A stretch of DNA of 64,000 nucleotides, taken from NCBI GenBank assembly GCA_963704675.1, contig OY969928.1:496001-560000 (forward strand). The letters are read 5' to 3'. This DNA comes from DASUVM01 sp963704675 (GTDB lineage: Bacteria > Patescibacteriota > Saccharimonadia > Saccharimonadales > Saccharimonadaceae). Below, in pieces: positions 7,803 through 15,694 of this stretch; the first letter of the stretch is position 1; every line of letters begins with the position of its first letter. The notes below the pieces were generated by a model. That model had not been told where the DNA came from, made no database searches, and saw only the letters and a list, made by a program, of their open reading frames with translations. Position numbers and translations under genes: made by a program.

Positions 7803-8919
7803 TTCTTACCTCACTTTCAATTATTGCTCGACTCGTTTCGATAGACAATCGTTCGCCCGCCTGCAAGGCTCGGCCATCTCTTAATAATTTGTCATTATGA
7901 CGCACCAAGCTATAGCCACGACGCAGCGCCACGCTTGGGTGTAATTGACCAAGTAGCTGGCGATACGAGCGGAGCTGTGCATTTAATTGTGAGATTTGCG
8001 CTATCATGCGCTCACCGAGCGAGCGACGCTGATGTTGAATAAATCGTAGCTGTTCTTCAACTTTCGCGTGCAGGCGTTCTTTAAGGCGTGTTTTCGTAAG
8101 GCTAAGCCGTTGATGTAGTTCATGTGCATCAGGAGTTAATAATTCTGCGGCATTACTTGGTGTCGAGGCGCCAACATCAGCTGCCAACGTCGCCAGCGTT
8201 TCATCTGTTTCATGGCCAACGCCTACAATAATCGGTACGCGGCTTGCCGCCACAGCCCGTACTAGACTCTCATCATTAAATATTGCCAGATCATCAGCGC
8301 TACCACCTCCGCGGATCAGCGCAAGCATCTCAGGTGGTGCCGCGTGAGCATTAAAATACTCAATTGCTCGAATGATGTCATCGGCCGCACCAACCCCCTG
8401 TACACGAACATGTGCCACTTGTAGCTTTGCCAGTGGCCAACGTGCAGCCACAATTTTACAAAAATCTGCAAAACCAGCCGCCTGCGTCGAGCTAATAACA
8501 CCGACCGTTTCAACATAGAGTGGCAGCGGGCGTTTGCGATCCACATCAAAAACCCCCTCTTTTGTCAGTTTTGTTTTTAATAAATCATAGGCACGCTTTA
8601 AGCTCCCCTCACCCACCGGCACAACGTGCTTCACAGTAAGACTGAACTTACCCCACTTTGTCAATCGAGGCGAGGCCAAAACTCGCACCTTCATACCATC
8701 TTCAAGGGGCACTCTCAATTGATAAACCGTCATGAAACAATTAAGCGTGCCTTCACTGTCTTTTAGATCAAAAAATACGTAGTTATTATGATTAACTTTA
8801 AAGCTTGAAACTTCGCCTTCAACATAAAGAGATGGGCATGCGGCATCAAGTGTCTGATTAACGAGCGCAATGCAGTCGCTAACGCTAACGACGAACTGGG
8901 CCGGTTCCATCTTTGCCAT
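7771..8919 (-). CDS. xseA: exodeoxyribonuclease VII large subunit
   Basis: 382 residues, slightly shorter than the E. coli protein (about 450). An N-terminal OB fold (about 8-100, VEGEVSSFKVNHNNYVFFDLKD) is followed by the nuclease domain with VGVISSTQAAGFADFCK and the conserved block ALIRGGGSADDLAIFNDE. PIIVGVGHETDETLATLAADVGASTPSNAAE holds the catalytic acidic and His residues. A coiled-coil C-terminal region where XseB binds ends in GYSLVRHNDKLLRDG. Its start at 8919 overlaps the upstream membrane gene by about 35 nt. Confidence 0.95.
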   Translation of the reverse strand: MAKMEPAQFVVSVSDCIALVNQTLDAACPSLYVEGEVSSFKVNHNNYVFFDLKDSEGTLNCFMTVYQLRVPLEDGMKVRVLASPRLTKWGKFSLTVKHVVPVGEGSLKRAYDLLKTKLTKEGVFDVDRKRPLPLYVETVGVISSTQAAGFADFCKIVAARWPLAKLQVAHVRVQGVGAADDIIRAIEYFNAHAAPPEMLALIRGGGSADDLAIFNDESLVRAVAASRVPIIVGVGHETDETLATLAADVGASTPSNAAELLTPDAHELHQRLSLTKTRLKERLHAKVEEQLRFIQHQRRSLGERMIAQISQLNAQLRSYRQLLGQLHPSVALRRGYSLVRHNDKLLRDGRALQAGERLSIETSRAIIESEVRNVRNKEDHIG

Positions 8920-9928
8920 ACTTTAAAAGTGCCATTTGATAAAAAACGTAACCAGTGCCAATCGTCATAATAATTAATATAACGCGTGCCAATAGAATGC
9001 CCAGAATCGCCGTACCCTGCGGTACACCAGAGCTGGCCAGCACTGAAATCATCACTGCCTCGTAAGCACCGGCGCCTCCAGGGGTTACCACAAAGGCTCC
9101 AGCCACTCCGGCAAGCCCATAAGCTACCAAAAGTGCTGCTGGATTAACAAATTGACCGAATGAGGCAAACACCAAGAAGAACAACATAATATCAAAGATA
9201 ATAAAGGCAAAGCCCCATAAAAGCGGACGACGCAGCTGCTTTGGATTATGCTTAACCTCAATATAGTCTGCATGCATCTGCATAAAGAAATTTTCAACGC
9301 GCGCTTCTTGGATAATGTTTTTTCGCTTACGCAGGAAACGGTTCAAGACTGCATTGGTTGCATTAGTTAATTGCCGTGCTATGGTGCGCACACGTCTCGT
9401 CGAACTAATGATGTATACGAAAAGTAGTGTCGAGAGTACTATCATTGTCGAGATAGAGCTGGCAAACAGAATCATCAAACGGCTCACATTACCATCGAGC
9501 GCTAGGAATAAAAGTGCGAGAAGCAATAAGATTAAATAAGCCACGAAGGTCACGATAAATCTCAGTGCTTGTGCTAACGTTATACGCGCGCTACTCACAC
9601 CAAGATGTTTAAAACGCCAGTTGGCATATGAAATCCCCGAAAGGCCGCCCGAGGGTAGTACATGGTTTACAAAATTAAATTCAAGCGAAAAACGCACAAC
9701 CTCAAGTGGTTTAACGTGTGTTAGCTCTTTTTTAGCACGCAAGAAGCTCACCAGAATTTCACCACTGGCATAATAACTTAAAACTTGCACCGGAATAATA
9801 AGTGCGATCACCCACCACTGTACTTGCCATAACAGATCGAGTGCTCGCAAAATATCATGCCACGAAAACACCACCAACAAAATAACAGCGGCAAACGAGA
9901 TAATACTCACCCAATGACGAAATGACAT
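8885..9928 (-). CDS. lysylphosphatidylglycerol synthase-like flippase (UPF0104) membrane protein
   Basis: I choose ATG 9928 (MSFRHWVSIISFAAV): a TATAAT box ends 7 nt upstream, which makes this a leaderless start, while the longer frame from 9979 would run through an inverted repeat. The 347-residue product has eight to nine membrane helices and the family motifs FNFVNHVLPSGGLSG and FVVTPGGAGAYEAVM. This family includes the MprF transmembrane domain and AglD-like proteins and is thought to move lipid-linked substrates. The soluble synthase domain of MprF is absent. Substrate unknown. Confidence 0.85.
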   Translation of the reverse strand: MSFRHWVSIISFAAVILLVVFSWHDILRALDLLWQVQWWVIALIIPVQVLSYYASGEILVSFLRAKKELTHVKPLEVVRFSLEFNFVNHVLPSGGLSGISYANWRFKHLGVSSARITLAQALRFIVTFVAYLILLLLALLFLALDGNVSRLMILFASSISTMIVLSTLLFVYIISSTRRVRTIARQLTNATNAVLNRFLRKRKNIIQEARVENFFMQMHADYIEVKHNPKQLRRPLLWGFAFIIFDIMLFFLVFASFGQFVNPAALLVAYGLAGVAGAFVVTPGGAGAYEAVMISVLASSGVPQGTAILGILLARVILIIMTIGTGYVFYQMALLKYGKDGTGPVRR

Positions 9929-9935
9929 TGGCTTT

Positions 9936-9941
9936 ATTATA
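9936..9941 (-). promoter_or_regulatory. -10 box for the flippase-like gene
   Basis: ATTATA on the plus strand is TATAAT on the minus strand. It is followed 7 nt later by the ATG at 9928, giving a leaderless message. It abuts the left arm of the 20-bp inverted repeat. Confidence 0.65.
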
Positions 9942-9942
9942 T

Positions 9943-10013
9943 AAGCAACCTCAGCACAAAACCAGCCTTCCAAAATCACTACCTATCAAGCATGTTTTGT
10001 GCTGAGGTTGCTT
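9943..10013. repeat. perfect 20-bp inverted repeat between divergent promoters
   Basis: Arms 9943-9962 (AAGCAACCTCAGCACAAAAC) and 9994-10013 are perfectly complementary, with a 31-nt spacer. Each arm lies immediately upstream of a -10 box, one reading left (TATAAT, 9941-9936) and one reading right (TAAGAT, 10019-10024), so the arms cover both -35 regions. This geometry suits a shared operator or a cruciform. A short inverted-repeat element is an alternative. Confidence 0.75.
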
Positions 10014-10018
10014 TAGCT

Positions 10019-10024
10019 TAAGAT
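10019..10024 (+). promoter_or_regulatory. -10 box for the methyltransferase-rpmA operon
   Basis: TAAGAT ends at 10024 and the ATG is at 10031, so the predicted transcription start is the first base of the start codon. TTGTGC at 9997-10002, inside the right arm of the inverted repeat, could be the -35 (16-nt spacer). Confidence 0.55.
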
Positions 10025-10030
10025 AGTAAC

Positions 10031-11227
10031 ATGTATATATGCATTCTGGGCCGGCAACCGTTTCTGAGTATCGCCGAGCTTGAGGCTCGTTTCGATGCCG
10101 AAAATGTACGACCGCTCAGCTCCTTGAGCGCTGCGCTGGTTGAAACAACGGATACGGCAAGCTTTTCACAGTGCGGCGGCACTATGAAAGCCGCAAGGAT
10201 ATTAGATGTTCTGCCAATCACCAATTGGCCACAAATTGTGAAACACCTTGAAAAGGTTTTACCCGATTTTTTGCATCATATTCCTGAAGGTAAATTAAAG
10301 TTTGGCCTTAGCACCTATGGTTTTGATATGCAAGCCGCGCGTATTAACGCGGCTGGTTTGCAAATTAAAAAAACTATCAAAGCGGCTGGTCGTTCTGTGC
10401 GCGTTGTACCTAATCAAGAAGCGGAGCTTTCAAGTGCTCAAACCTTGCACAACCAATTAACAGGTTCTCTTGGTATGGAGTTGCTTTTGTATCTAAATGG
10501 TAAAGAAACTATCCTTGCCCAGGTTGTTTACGGCCAAGACATCGATAGCTACAGTCTGCGCGATCGCGAACGACCGAAACGTGATGCGCGCGTCGGCATG
10601 TTGCCGCCAAAACTGGCCCAAATTATCATTAATCTAGCCTCTTCTCACGCACCAATTGAAGACGAAGAGACCGAATTTCTCACCTCGCAAACACTGCTTG
10701 ATCCGTTCTGTGGCACAGGCGTACTCTTGCAAGAAGCGGTACTGATGGGTTATTCCGCCTATGGCTCCGATATTGATGAGCGAATGGTGCAATATAGCCG
10801 CGATAATCTTAATTGGTTGCAAGAGCAAATGGGCGCACACTATACATGGCGCCTTGAAGTTGGTGATGCCGCAGAGCATAAATGGATTCAACCTATTAAC
10901 ACTGTTGCCTGTGAGACATATCTTGGGACGCCACTACGTGAGCTGCCACCACCCTCTCAGCTGCATAAGATCATTACCGAATGCGATCAACTGCACCGTG
11001 CGTTTCTCGATAATATTGGTAATCAGCTTCATAGCGGCACCCGGCTCTGCGTAGCCATTCCGGCCTGGAAGACAAAGACTGGCTTTAACCATCTCCCTGT
11101 TATTGACGAGCTAGGCGCCTTGGGGTATAATCGAGTAGATTTCAAACACGTGAAGCAACGAGATCTCATCTACCATAGAGAGAACCAAATTGTCGCCCGT
11201 GAACTGTTAGTGTTAAGAAGGAAGTAA
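10031..11227 (+). CDS. Trm11/TrmG10-like tRNA (guanine-N2) methyltransferase
   Basis: 398 residues. The N-terminal ~150 residues form a THUMP-like region (FGLSTYGFDMQAARINAAGLQIKKTIKAAGRSVRVVP). The C-terminal Rossmann methyltransferase has motif I as LDPFCGTGVLLQEAVLMGYSAYGSDIDERMV, a signature of UPF0020/Trm11-type RNA methylases. The usual DPPY-type catalytic motif is degenerate (VACETYLGTPL), so the exact target base is uncertain. It is followed 2 nt after its stop by rpmA, which places it in a translation operon. Confidence 0.82.
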   Translation: MYICILGRQPFLSIAELEARFDAENVRPLSSLSAALVETTDTASFSQCGGTMKAARILDVLPITNWPQIVKHLEKVLPDFLHHIPEGKLKFGLSTYGFDMQAARINAAGLQIKKTIKAAGRSVRVVPNQEAELSSAQTLHNQLTGSLGMELLLYLNGKETILAQVVYGQDIDSYSLRDRERPKRDARVGMLPPKLAQIIINLASSHAPIEDEETEFLTSQTLLDPFCGTGVLLQEAVLMGYSAYGSDIDERMVQYSRDNLNWLQEQMGAHYTWRLEVGDAAEHKWIQPINTVACETYLGTPLRELPPPSQLHKIITECDQLHRAFLDNIGNQLHSGTRLCVAIPAWKTKTGFNHLPVIDELGALGYNRVDFKHVKQRDLIYHRENQIVARELLVLRRK

Positions 11228-11229
11228 GT

Positions 11230-11526
11230 ATGTCAAAAGTTAAATCAGGTGGATCTACCAGAAAGACAGCCGACTCACAAGGCCAGCGCCTCGGTGTGAA
11301 GCGTTTTGGCGGCCAAAAAGTCCGTGCCGGTGAAGTGTTAGTCCGTCAAGTTGGCCAAACAAAAATTGCTGGCCCTGGCACGTTTGTGAGCCGCAATTAC
11401 ACCATTCATGCCGCTAAGGATGGTATTGTAAACTTCAAGAAAACCAAAATTACTCGTTTTACAGGCAAAACTACTCGCCGTACACAAGTAATTGTTGAAC
11501 CGGCCAACCAAAAAGCTGCTGCTTAG
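11230..11526 (+). CDS. rpmA: 50S ribosomal protein L27
   Basis: 98 residues with the conserved N-terminal GGSTRKTADSQGQRLGVKRFGGQKVRAGEVLVRQ and the AGPGTFVSRNYTIHAAKDGIV core. The N-terminal tail of L27 reaches the peptidyl transferase centre. The C-terminus has a short Ala/Lys extension. rplU (L21), the usual neighbour, is not adjacent. It is read from the same transcript as the Trm11-like gene. Confidence 0.96.
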   Translation: MSKVKSGGSTRKTADSQGQRLGVKRFGGQKVRAGEVLVRQVGQTKIAGPGTFVSRNYTIHAAKDGIVNFKKTKITRFTGKTTRRTQVIVEPANQKAAA

Positions 11527-11564
11527 GGCTATTCTCTCTCAAGCGATAGCTTAAGTGAACTAAG

Positions 11565-11592
11565 ACTTGATTTCGATTGATCAAGTGATTGT
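11565..11592 (+). terminator. weak terminator after rpmA
   Basis: ACTTGAT (11565-11571) pairs with ATCAAGT (11580-11586), followed by GATTGTTTT. It lies between the convergent stops of rpmA and the next minus-strand gene. Confidence 0.35.
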
Positions 11593-11593
11593 T

Positions 11594-12535
11594 TTACAGT
11601 ATAAGTTCTTCAAGCTCACTAAACTTAACGCGAACACTATCCATATCATCATTATCATCTAAGGCCCATTCTATGGCTTGTAACGCACTTACCTGTCGCT
11701 GCTGCTCATCAAGCCCGATCGTTAACGCACCCTGTATGTTAATGCCATTTCGGTGCTCTTCACTAATACGATTCATGCCCTTCGCCACTGTGGCACCGCC
11801 TTCTCTGTCAGTATCAACAGCCGCTACAAGTGTATTTGAAGTTTCTGCAAACATATTGAGTGATTCTTGAGCCTCTTCAAACATTGTTCCACGTTGAGTC
11901 AATGTCGTTCGAATATCATGAAAATAGCTACTAAAGTCAGTATTTCCTCCGTTAAGGCGGGCATTGTTAATCGCTTGGCGCAAATCTTGAACTTGTCCAT
12001 CTAAAAGATATCGCGTTTGAGCTTCAGGCTCTATTAACCTACTATCGAGCTCTTCTATTAGTTTATTTAGAGCAGTTTCATAGCTGTCTAAGGTAGCGTT
12101 TCGCTCCGTTTGTTGCTTGGCCTCTACGGCCCTTCTTTCCTCTACTTCGCTATCTAAATCTTCAGTCGTGTCCTGCAAAGTATCGTCGGGTACTTTTTTG
12201 CTTTCTGTTAATGCTCGATATGCTTCTTCAACTGGTGGCAGATCAGATTCTTTTCCGTAGGGTGATCCTTGTTCGATTGCGTCACTTTTTCGACGAATAT
12301 GTGTACCTGGGTCATCTACATCAAGGCTCACGAACGCAGTTGGACGCAGCTCCCCAGCCTCCGACTCAACCACAAGAATACCAACCGCATTAACAGCGTC
12401 TTCGCCTAATTCATGAGTAATTTGCATAATCCGCTGACGCGCTTCTTCTGAACCGGGCTCTAAATCATACAGTTTGTCTGCAGTTGTCTCTGAAATTTCG
12501 ATAAAAGGAGGGTTTGAGGTTTCTGTTTTTGACAT
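11594..12535 (-). CDS. acidic hypothetical protein, 313 aa
   Basis: A cytosolic, strongly acidic protein beginning MSKTETSNPPF. The first ~110 residues are mixed, with a strand-rich piece (AVGILVVESEAGELRPTAFVSLDVDD). From about 120 the sequence is coiled-coil/helical (SEVEERRAVEAKQQTERNA, NKLIEELDSRLIE). There are no cysteine motifs and no signal peptide. It ends 58 nt downstream of the receiver gene, so co-transcription with it is possible. It resembles the other acidic orphan proteins of this window in composition but not in an alignable domain. Function unknown. Confidence 0.6.
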   Translation of the reverse strand: MSKTETSNPPFIEISETTADKLYDLEPGSEEARQRIMQITHELGEDAVNAVGILVVESEAGELRPTAFVSLDVDDPGTHIRRKSDAIEQGSPYGKESDLPPVEEAYRALTESKKVPDDTLQDTTEDLDSEVEERRAVEAKQQTERNATLDSYETALNKLIEELDSRLIEPEAQTRYLLDGQVQDLRQAINNARLNGGNTDFSSYFHDIRTTLTQRGTMFEEAQESLNMFAETSNTLVAAVDTDREGGATVAKGMNRISEEHRNGINIQGALTIGLDEQQRQVSALQAIEWALDDNDDMDSVRVKFSELEELIL

Positions 12536-12592
12536 ATTGCTTTAGCTTATAATAATAAGATAGCATAATATTGTACTTATGTCAAAACAGTT

Positions 12593-12988
12593 TTAGTTAG
12601 CTGCGGGGCTGCCGATACCCAGATGATGCTTAATGCGCTCCACGACATCACTAATAACGACTTGGGATTTAACAAGATAATCATCAACACCAAGCGATTC
12701 TGCACGCTCTTTGTCTTTTGCCTGGCTTAAAGCTGTTAACATAATGACGCGAATATTAGCTGTTTCAGGAGTGTTACGAAGAATATCGAGTACGTCAAAG
12801 CCAGTAATTTTTGGCATCATGGCATCGAGCAAAATAAGGTCAGGCTTAAATTCAACAGCACTTGAAAGCGCATCTTCTCCGTTAGCAACATGTTGAACAT
12901 CAAAGCCTTCTAACTGCAGACGCGAGCTATATACCTGCGCTAAGGCTTCATCATCTTCTACGAGTAAGATTTTATACTGCTTGTTCAT
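12593..12988 (-). CDS. response regulator receiver protein
   Basis: 131 residues, a lone CheY-like receiver. The acidic pocket is LLVEDDEALA (about 7-16), the phospho-acceptor Asp is in LILLDAMMPKITG (about residue 55), the switch Thr is in VIMLTALSQ and the Lys is in DYLVKSQV. There is no effector domain and no kinase next to it. The only kinase in the window is at 5631-6353, so cross-regulation is possible but unproven. A TATAGT box lies 7 nt upstream of the ATG. Confidence 0.93.
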   Translation of the reverse strand: MNKQYKILLVEDDEALAQVYSSRLQLEGFDVQHVANGEDALSSAVEFKPDLILLDAMMPKITGFDVLDILRNTPETANIRVIMLTALSQAKDKERAESLGVDDYLVKSQVVISDVVERIKHHLGIGSPAAN

Positions 12989-13030
12989 TGCCTCTACTAT
13001 ACTCCACCTAAACCAGCTTGCGCAAGTTGC

Positions 13031-14257
13031 TTATTTACTCTTTAAAAACTCAATTGCAACGTCTTTTTGGGCGTCTTTACCGGCATTAAATTCTTTAGCT
13101 TTAACTTCGATTTTTTTATCTGGTTCAATACCCGTTTTATCAATGTTCTTTCCTTTGGGAGTGTACCATTTTGCAACCGTTACTTTTAATTGGCCGCCAC
13201 CAACTCGGACCTCTTCAACTTTTTGCACACTACCTTTTCCGAATGTCTTCTCACCAATGAGCGTTGCCGCATCATAGTCGCGCAAAGCACCAGCTACAAT
13301 TTCACTCGCACTTGCACTTCCACCGTCAACAAGCACTACTGTTGGCACACCTTTTAAGATCGGGTTGCCAGTTGCTTTTAACTTTTCAATCACCCGGCCA
13401 TCTTGACGCTCTTCAACAACAACTTTATCGCTCTCAAGCCATAGACCAGCGATAGCTTGCGCAACATCGACGTAACCACCACCGTTACCGCGCAAATCGA
13501 GTACAACACCCTTTACGTTTTGTGTTTTGAAATCTTCGGCGGCTTTCGTTGCTAAATCAACCGTATCAGTTTGATTAAATCGCGAGAGTCTCATATAGCC
13601 GATATTGCCATCGATAACTGACGACTTTACGCTCGGATCAACAATATCATCGCGCGTGACGGTAAACTCTTTCGTCTCGCTACCACGAATAACTAGTAGT
13701 TTAACGGTCGTTCCCTTTTCGCCACGGATAGTTGCAACGGCTTTTTCAATCTCCCAGCTAATAGCCTCTTGGTCGTTCACTTTTCCAACAATATCACCCG
13801 CCAAAAGTCCGGCTTTTTGTGCTGGCGAACCATCAATAGTTGAAATTATGGTTAAGTTATCGCCACGCTTACCAAGTTCGGCACCAATACCGCTAAAACG
13901 ACCGTCGATATCACTTAAAAACTGAGTCGCTTCTGCATCTGTAAAATAAGTAGTATACGGGTCGCCGGTAGCACTGACCATCCCTTTTTTTGCACCGTCG
14001 AGCAAAGCATCAGAATCGAGTTGCCCGTCATAGCTGCTCCTTAAAAGTGTATATAAGTCATTGAGTTCACTAAAATCTAATTGTGTTGGTAAATCTTTAT
14101 TGCGTGTTGAAGTGAAGTTTGCAAAAAGCACATCACTCCGGGAACCGAGTACAAAAAACGTTGCGGCAATAAGTAGCATCGCAAAAGCCGTCCAGCCCAG
14201 TGGTAACGTACGCTTCTTTTTAAGATTTTGAATAAATGCGTTGGGTGTTTTACTCAC
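13031..14257 (-). CDS. S41-family C-terminal processing protease
   Basis: 408 residues. An N-terminal membrane anchor (about 21-41) is followed by a PDZ domain (about 112-190, with RFSGIGAELGKRG and GLLAGDIVGKVN). The peptidase S41 domain has GYMRLSRF, LDLRGNGGGYVDVA, the catalytic Ser in VDGGSASASEIVAGAL and the catalytic Lys in GEKTFGKGSVQ. CtpA-type enzymes act outside the membrane, trimming or degrading envelope proteins, including peptidoglycan hydrolases. That fits its position next to the two CHAP hydrolase genes. GTG start with AAGGGGAAG upstream. Confidence 0.94.
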   Translation of the reverse strand: MSKTPNAFIQNLKKKRTLPLGWTAFAMLLIAATFFVLGSRSDVLFANFTSTRNKDLPTQLDFSELNDLYTLLRSSYDGQLDSDALLDGAKKGMVSATGDPYTTYFTDAEATQFLSDIDGRFSGIGAELGKRGDNLTIISTIDGSPAQKAGLLAGDIVGKVNDQEAISWEIEKAVATIRGEKGTTVKLLVIRGSETKEFTVTRDDIVDPSVKSSVIDGNIGYMRLSRFNQTDTVDLATKAAEDFKTQNVKGVVLDLRGNGGGYVDVAQAIAGLWLESDKVVVEERQDGRVIEKLKATGNPILKGVPTVVLVDGGSASASEIVAGALRDYDAATLIGEKTFGKGSVQKVEEVRVGGGQLKVTVAKWYTPKGKNIDKTGIEPDKKIEVKAKEFNAGKDAQKDVAIEFLKSK

Positions 14258-14332
14258 CAGCTTCCCCTTTTCATAAGCTTTATCTGGTTTATCGTATCAT
14301 ATTTTTTACGAAACACTGCGTCAAAAACAGTA

Positions 14333-14474
14333 ATATACGAATCTTAGAATCTCCTTTTTTAGACCGTGTGAAATCGGTTTAACTAACCGATTTCAGCCCA
14401 ACGCTTCATTAAAGCTCCGGCGGAGCTTTAATGAAAGAGAGTGGTCTAAAAAGGAGATTCTAAGATTCGTATAT
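14333..14474. repeat. 142-bp cloverleaf inverted repeat (possible MITE)
   Basis: Outer arms 14333-14365 and 14443-14474 are complementary over 32 bp with one bulged T. Two further perfect hairpins lie inside: 14369-14379/14385-14395 (11 bp) and 14405-14419/14421-14435 (15 bp around a single central base). The ends read TATACGAAT...ATTCGTATA, so a TA dinucleotide duplication typical of IS630/Tc1-type insertion is possible. It fills the gap between a CHAP hydrolase gene and the S41 protease gene. There are no ORFs within it. An RNA-level processing or termination role is an alternative. Confidence 0.85.
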
Positions 14475-14503
14475 GCTTAGTGATAAGTTTCTGCTGATTT
14501 CGA

Positions 14504-15634
14504 CTAAAAATAAATATACGTCAACCCAGAAGGGCTAATAATGCGTTCAGTATAGGTACCATCAATTCTGTAATTAAACTCACTGACACGAATTTTGCCA
14601 TCGCTACGAACCTCTTCAACATACATTGAGTGACCGTAAGGGCCAATAAAGGCAATGGCCACTGCCCCTGCTCGTGGCGTTGAGCCAGTTGGAATGCCAT
14701 CGGTCTGAGCACTTGAGGGCCATTGATTGGCGTTACCGCGGCCGCCCCAATAAGGCATGCGACGGCCCGACTGAAAGACTTTCCAGGCAGTAAAGCTGAC
14801 GCATTCTCGATTATACATACCCCAATCATCAACTAATGAATCCTGGGGTGCAAGATACCATTTATCAGGGTAGCCGCCGCGATTCGGATCGCCCGGAACG
14901 AGCTCGCTACCCGCAAAAAAGCTTTGGTTAGCACCGCTCTGCTCGGCACGAAGCCGGCTGATATTACTATTTTGCTGTACGGCAAGCTGTTGATAGGCCG
15001 CCTCTTGGCCACGAGTACGCGTCAGAATCTCTTGTTGGTCTTTTTGCTTTTTCAAAAGTGTATCTCGCATTGCTTTGCCATCACGCAGAACCTGCTTCAC
15101 TTTCTTCTGTTCAGCAACAAGCACCTTTTTAGCAGCCTTTACTTCACGCAGGCCCTCTTGAACTCGCACTCGCAAGCGAGCGCGGTATTCTTCTCGATCA
15201 AGATAGTCCGAGAGCCTTTGGCTTGAGGCTAGCATCTCAAAGGGTGTAATGCCTGCCTCTATATAAGATTGACGCAAAAACACGCCGACAGCGTCAGCTT
15301 TACGCTTTACATCTTCTTCTTTAAATAAAATTTGGTTACTGAGCTCATCGTATTTTACCTCATTCTGGGCAATGGTGCCCTCAACCTCAGCAATTTGATT
15401 ATTAAGCTCGTTTAAGGCCGCTTCAAGCGTGGCTGCTACCTGTTGTAATCTTGTTTGTTCAGCCTGATAGGTCGCAATTTCACCTTGTAGTGAATTGATC
15501 TGATCATTGTAACTATCGGCAAAGGTCGGTGACGGTGAGGCTAATAGTAAAAAAATCAAGATATATAACACACCAACTTTGAAAAAGTGGCGAACGTGTT
15601 GAGTCTGTTGTTTTTGTGTTATTGCCCGTACCAT
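14504..15634 (-). CDS. secreted coiled-coil CHAP peptidoglycan hydrolase (copy 1)
   Basis: 376 residues. An N-terminal hydrophobic signal/anchor (about 20-40, ending SPTFADSYND) precedes a long coiled coil (about 40-235). The C-terminal CHAP domain has the catalytic Cys in NRECVSFTAW and the His in GPYGHSMYVEEV. This is the architecture of PcsB and of CwlO-like hydrolases, which are switched on by FtsEX during division. It is a tandem paralogue of the next gene (shared PYWGGRGNANQWPSSA and LTYIYF). The ATG is 7 nt after an extended -10 box, so it is leaderless and has its own promoter. Confidence 0.9.
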   Translation of the reverse strand: MVRAITQKQQTQHVRHFFKVGVLYILIFLLLASPSPTFADSYNDQINSLQGEIATYQAEQTRLQQVAATLEAALNELNNQIAEVEGTIAQNEVKYDELSNQILFKEEDVKRKADAVGVFLRQSYIEAGITPFEMLASSQRLSDYLDREEYRARLRVRVQEGLREVKAAKKVLVAEQKKVKQVLRDGKAMRDTLLKKQKDQQEILTRTRGQEAAYQQLAVQQNSNISRLRAEQSGANQSFFAGSELVPGDPNRGGYPDKWYLAPQDSLVDDWGMYNRECVSFTAWKVFQSGRRMPYWGGRGNANQWPSSAQTDGIPTGSTPRAGAVAIAFIGPYGHSMYVEEVRSDGKIRVSEFNYRIDGTYTERIISPSGLTYIYF

Positions 15635-15641
15635 TTTACTT

Positions 15642-15650
15642 ACTATAGCA
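15642..15650 (-). promoter_or_regulatory. extended -10 promoter of CHAP hydrolase copy 1
   Basis: TGCTATAGT reads on the minus strand, with 7 nt to the ATG at 15634. Predicted leaderless transcript. Confidence 0.65.
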
Positions 15651-15694
15651 CTAATATTGCTAAAATGTCAATGTGCTTATGTTATAGAGTAGGA

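Noticed and set aside
8316..8549. 77-codon minus-strand frame inside xseA
   Set aside because: It overlaps a conserved enzyme in another frame and has no recognisable protein pattern.
13605..13925. 106-codon plus-strand frame opposite the S41 protease gene
   Set aside because: It is Ser/Pro-rich antisense sequence with no start signal and lies wholly inside a confident gene.
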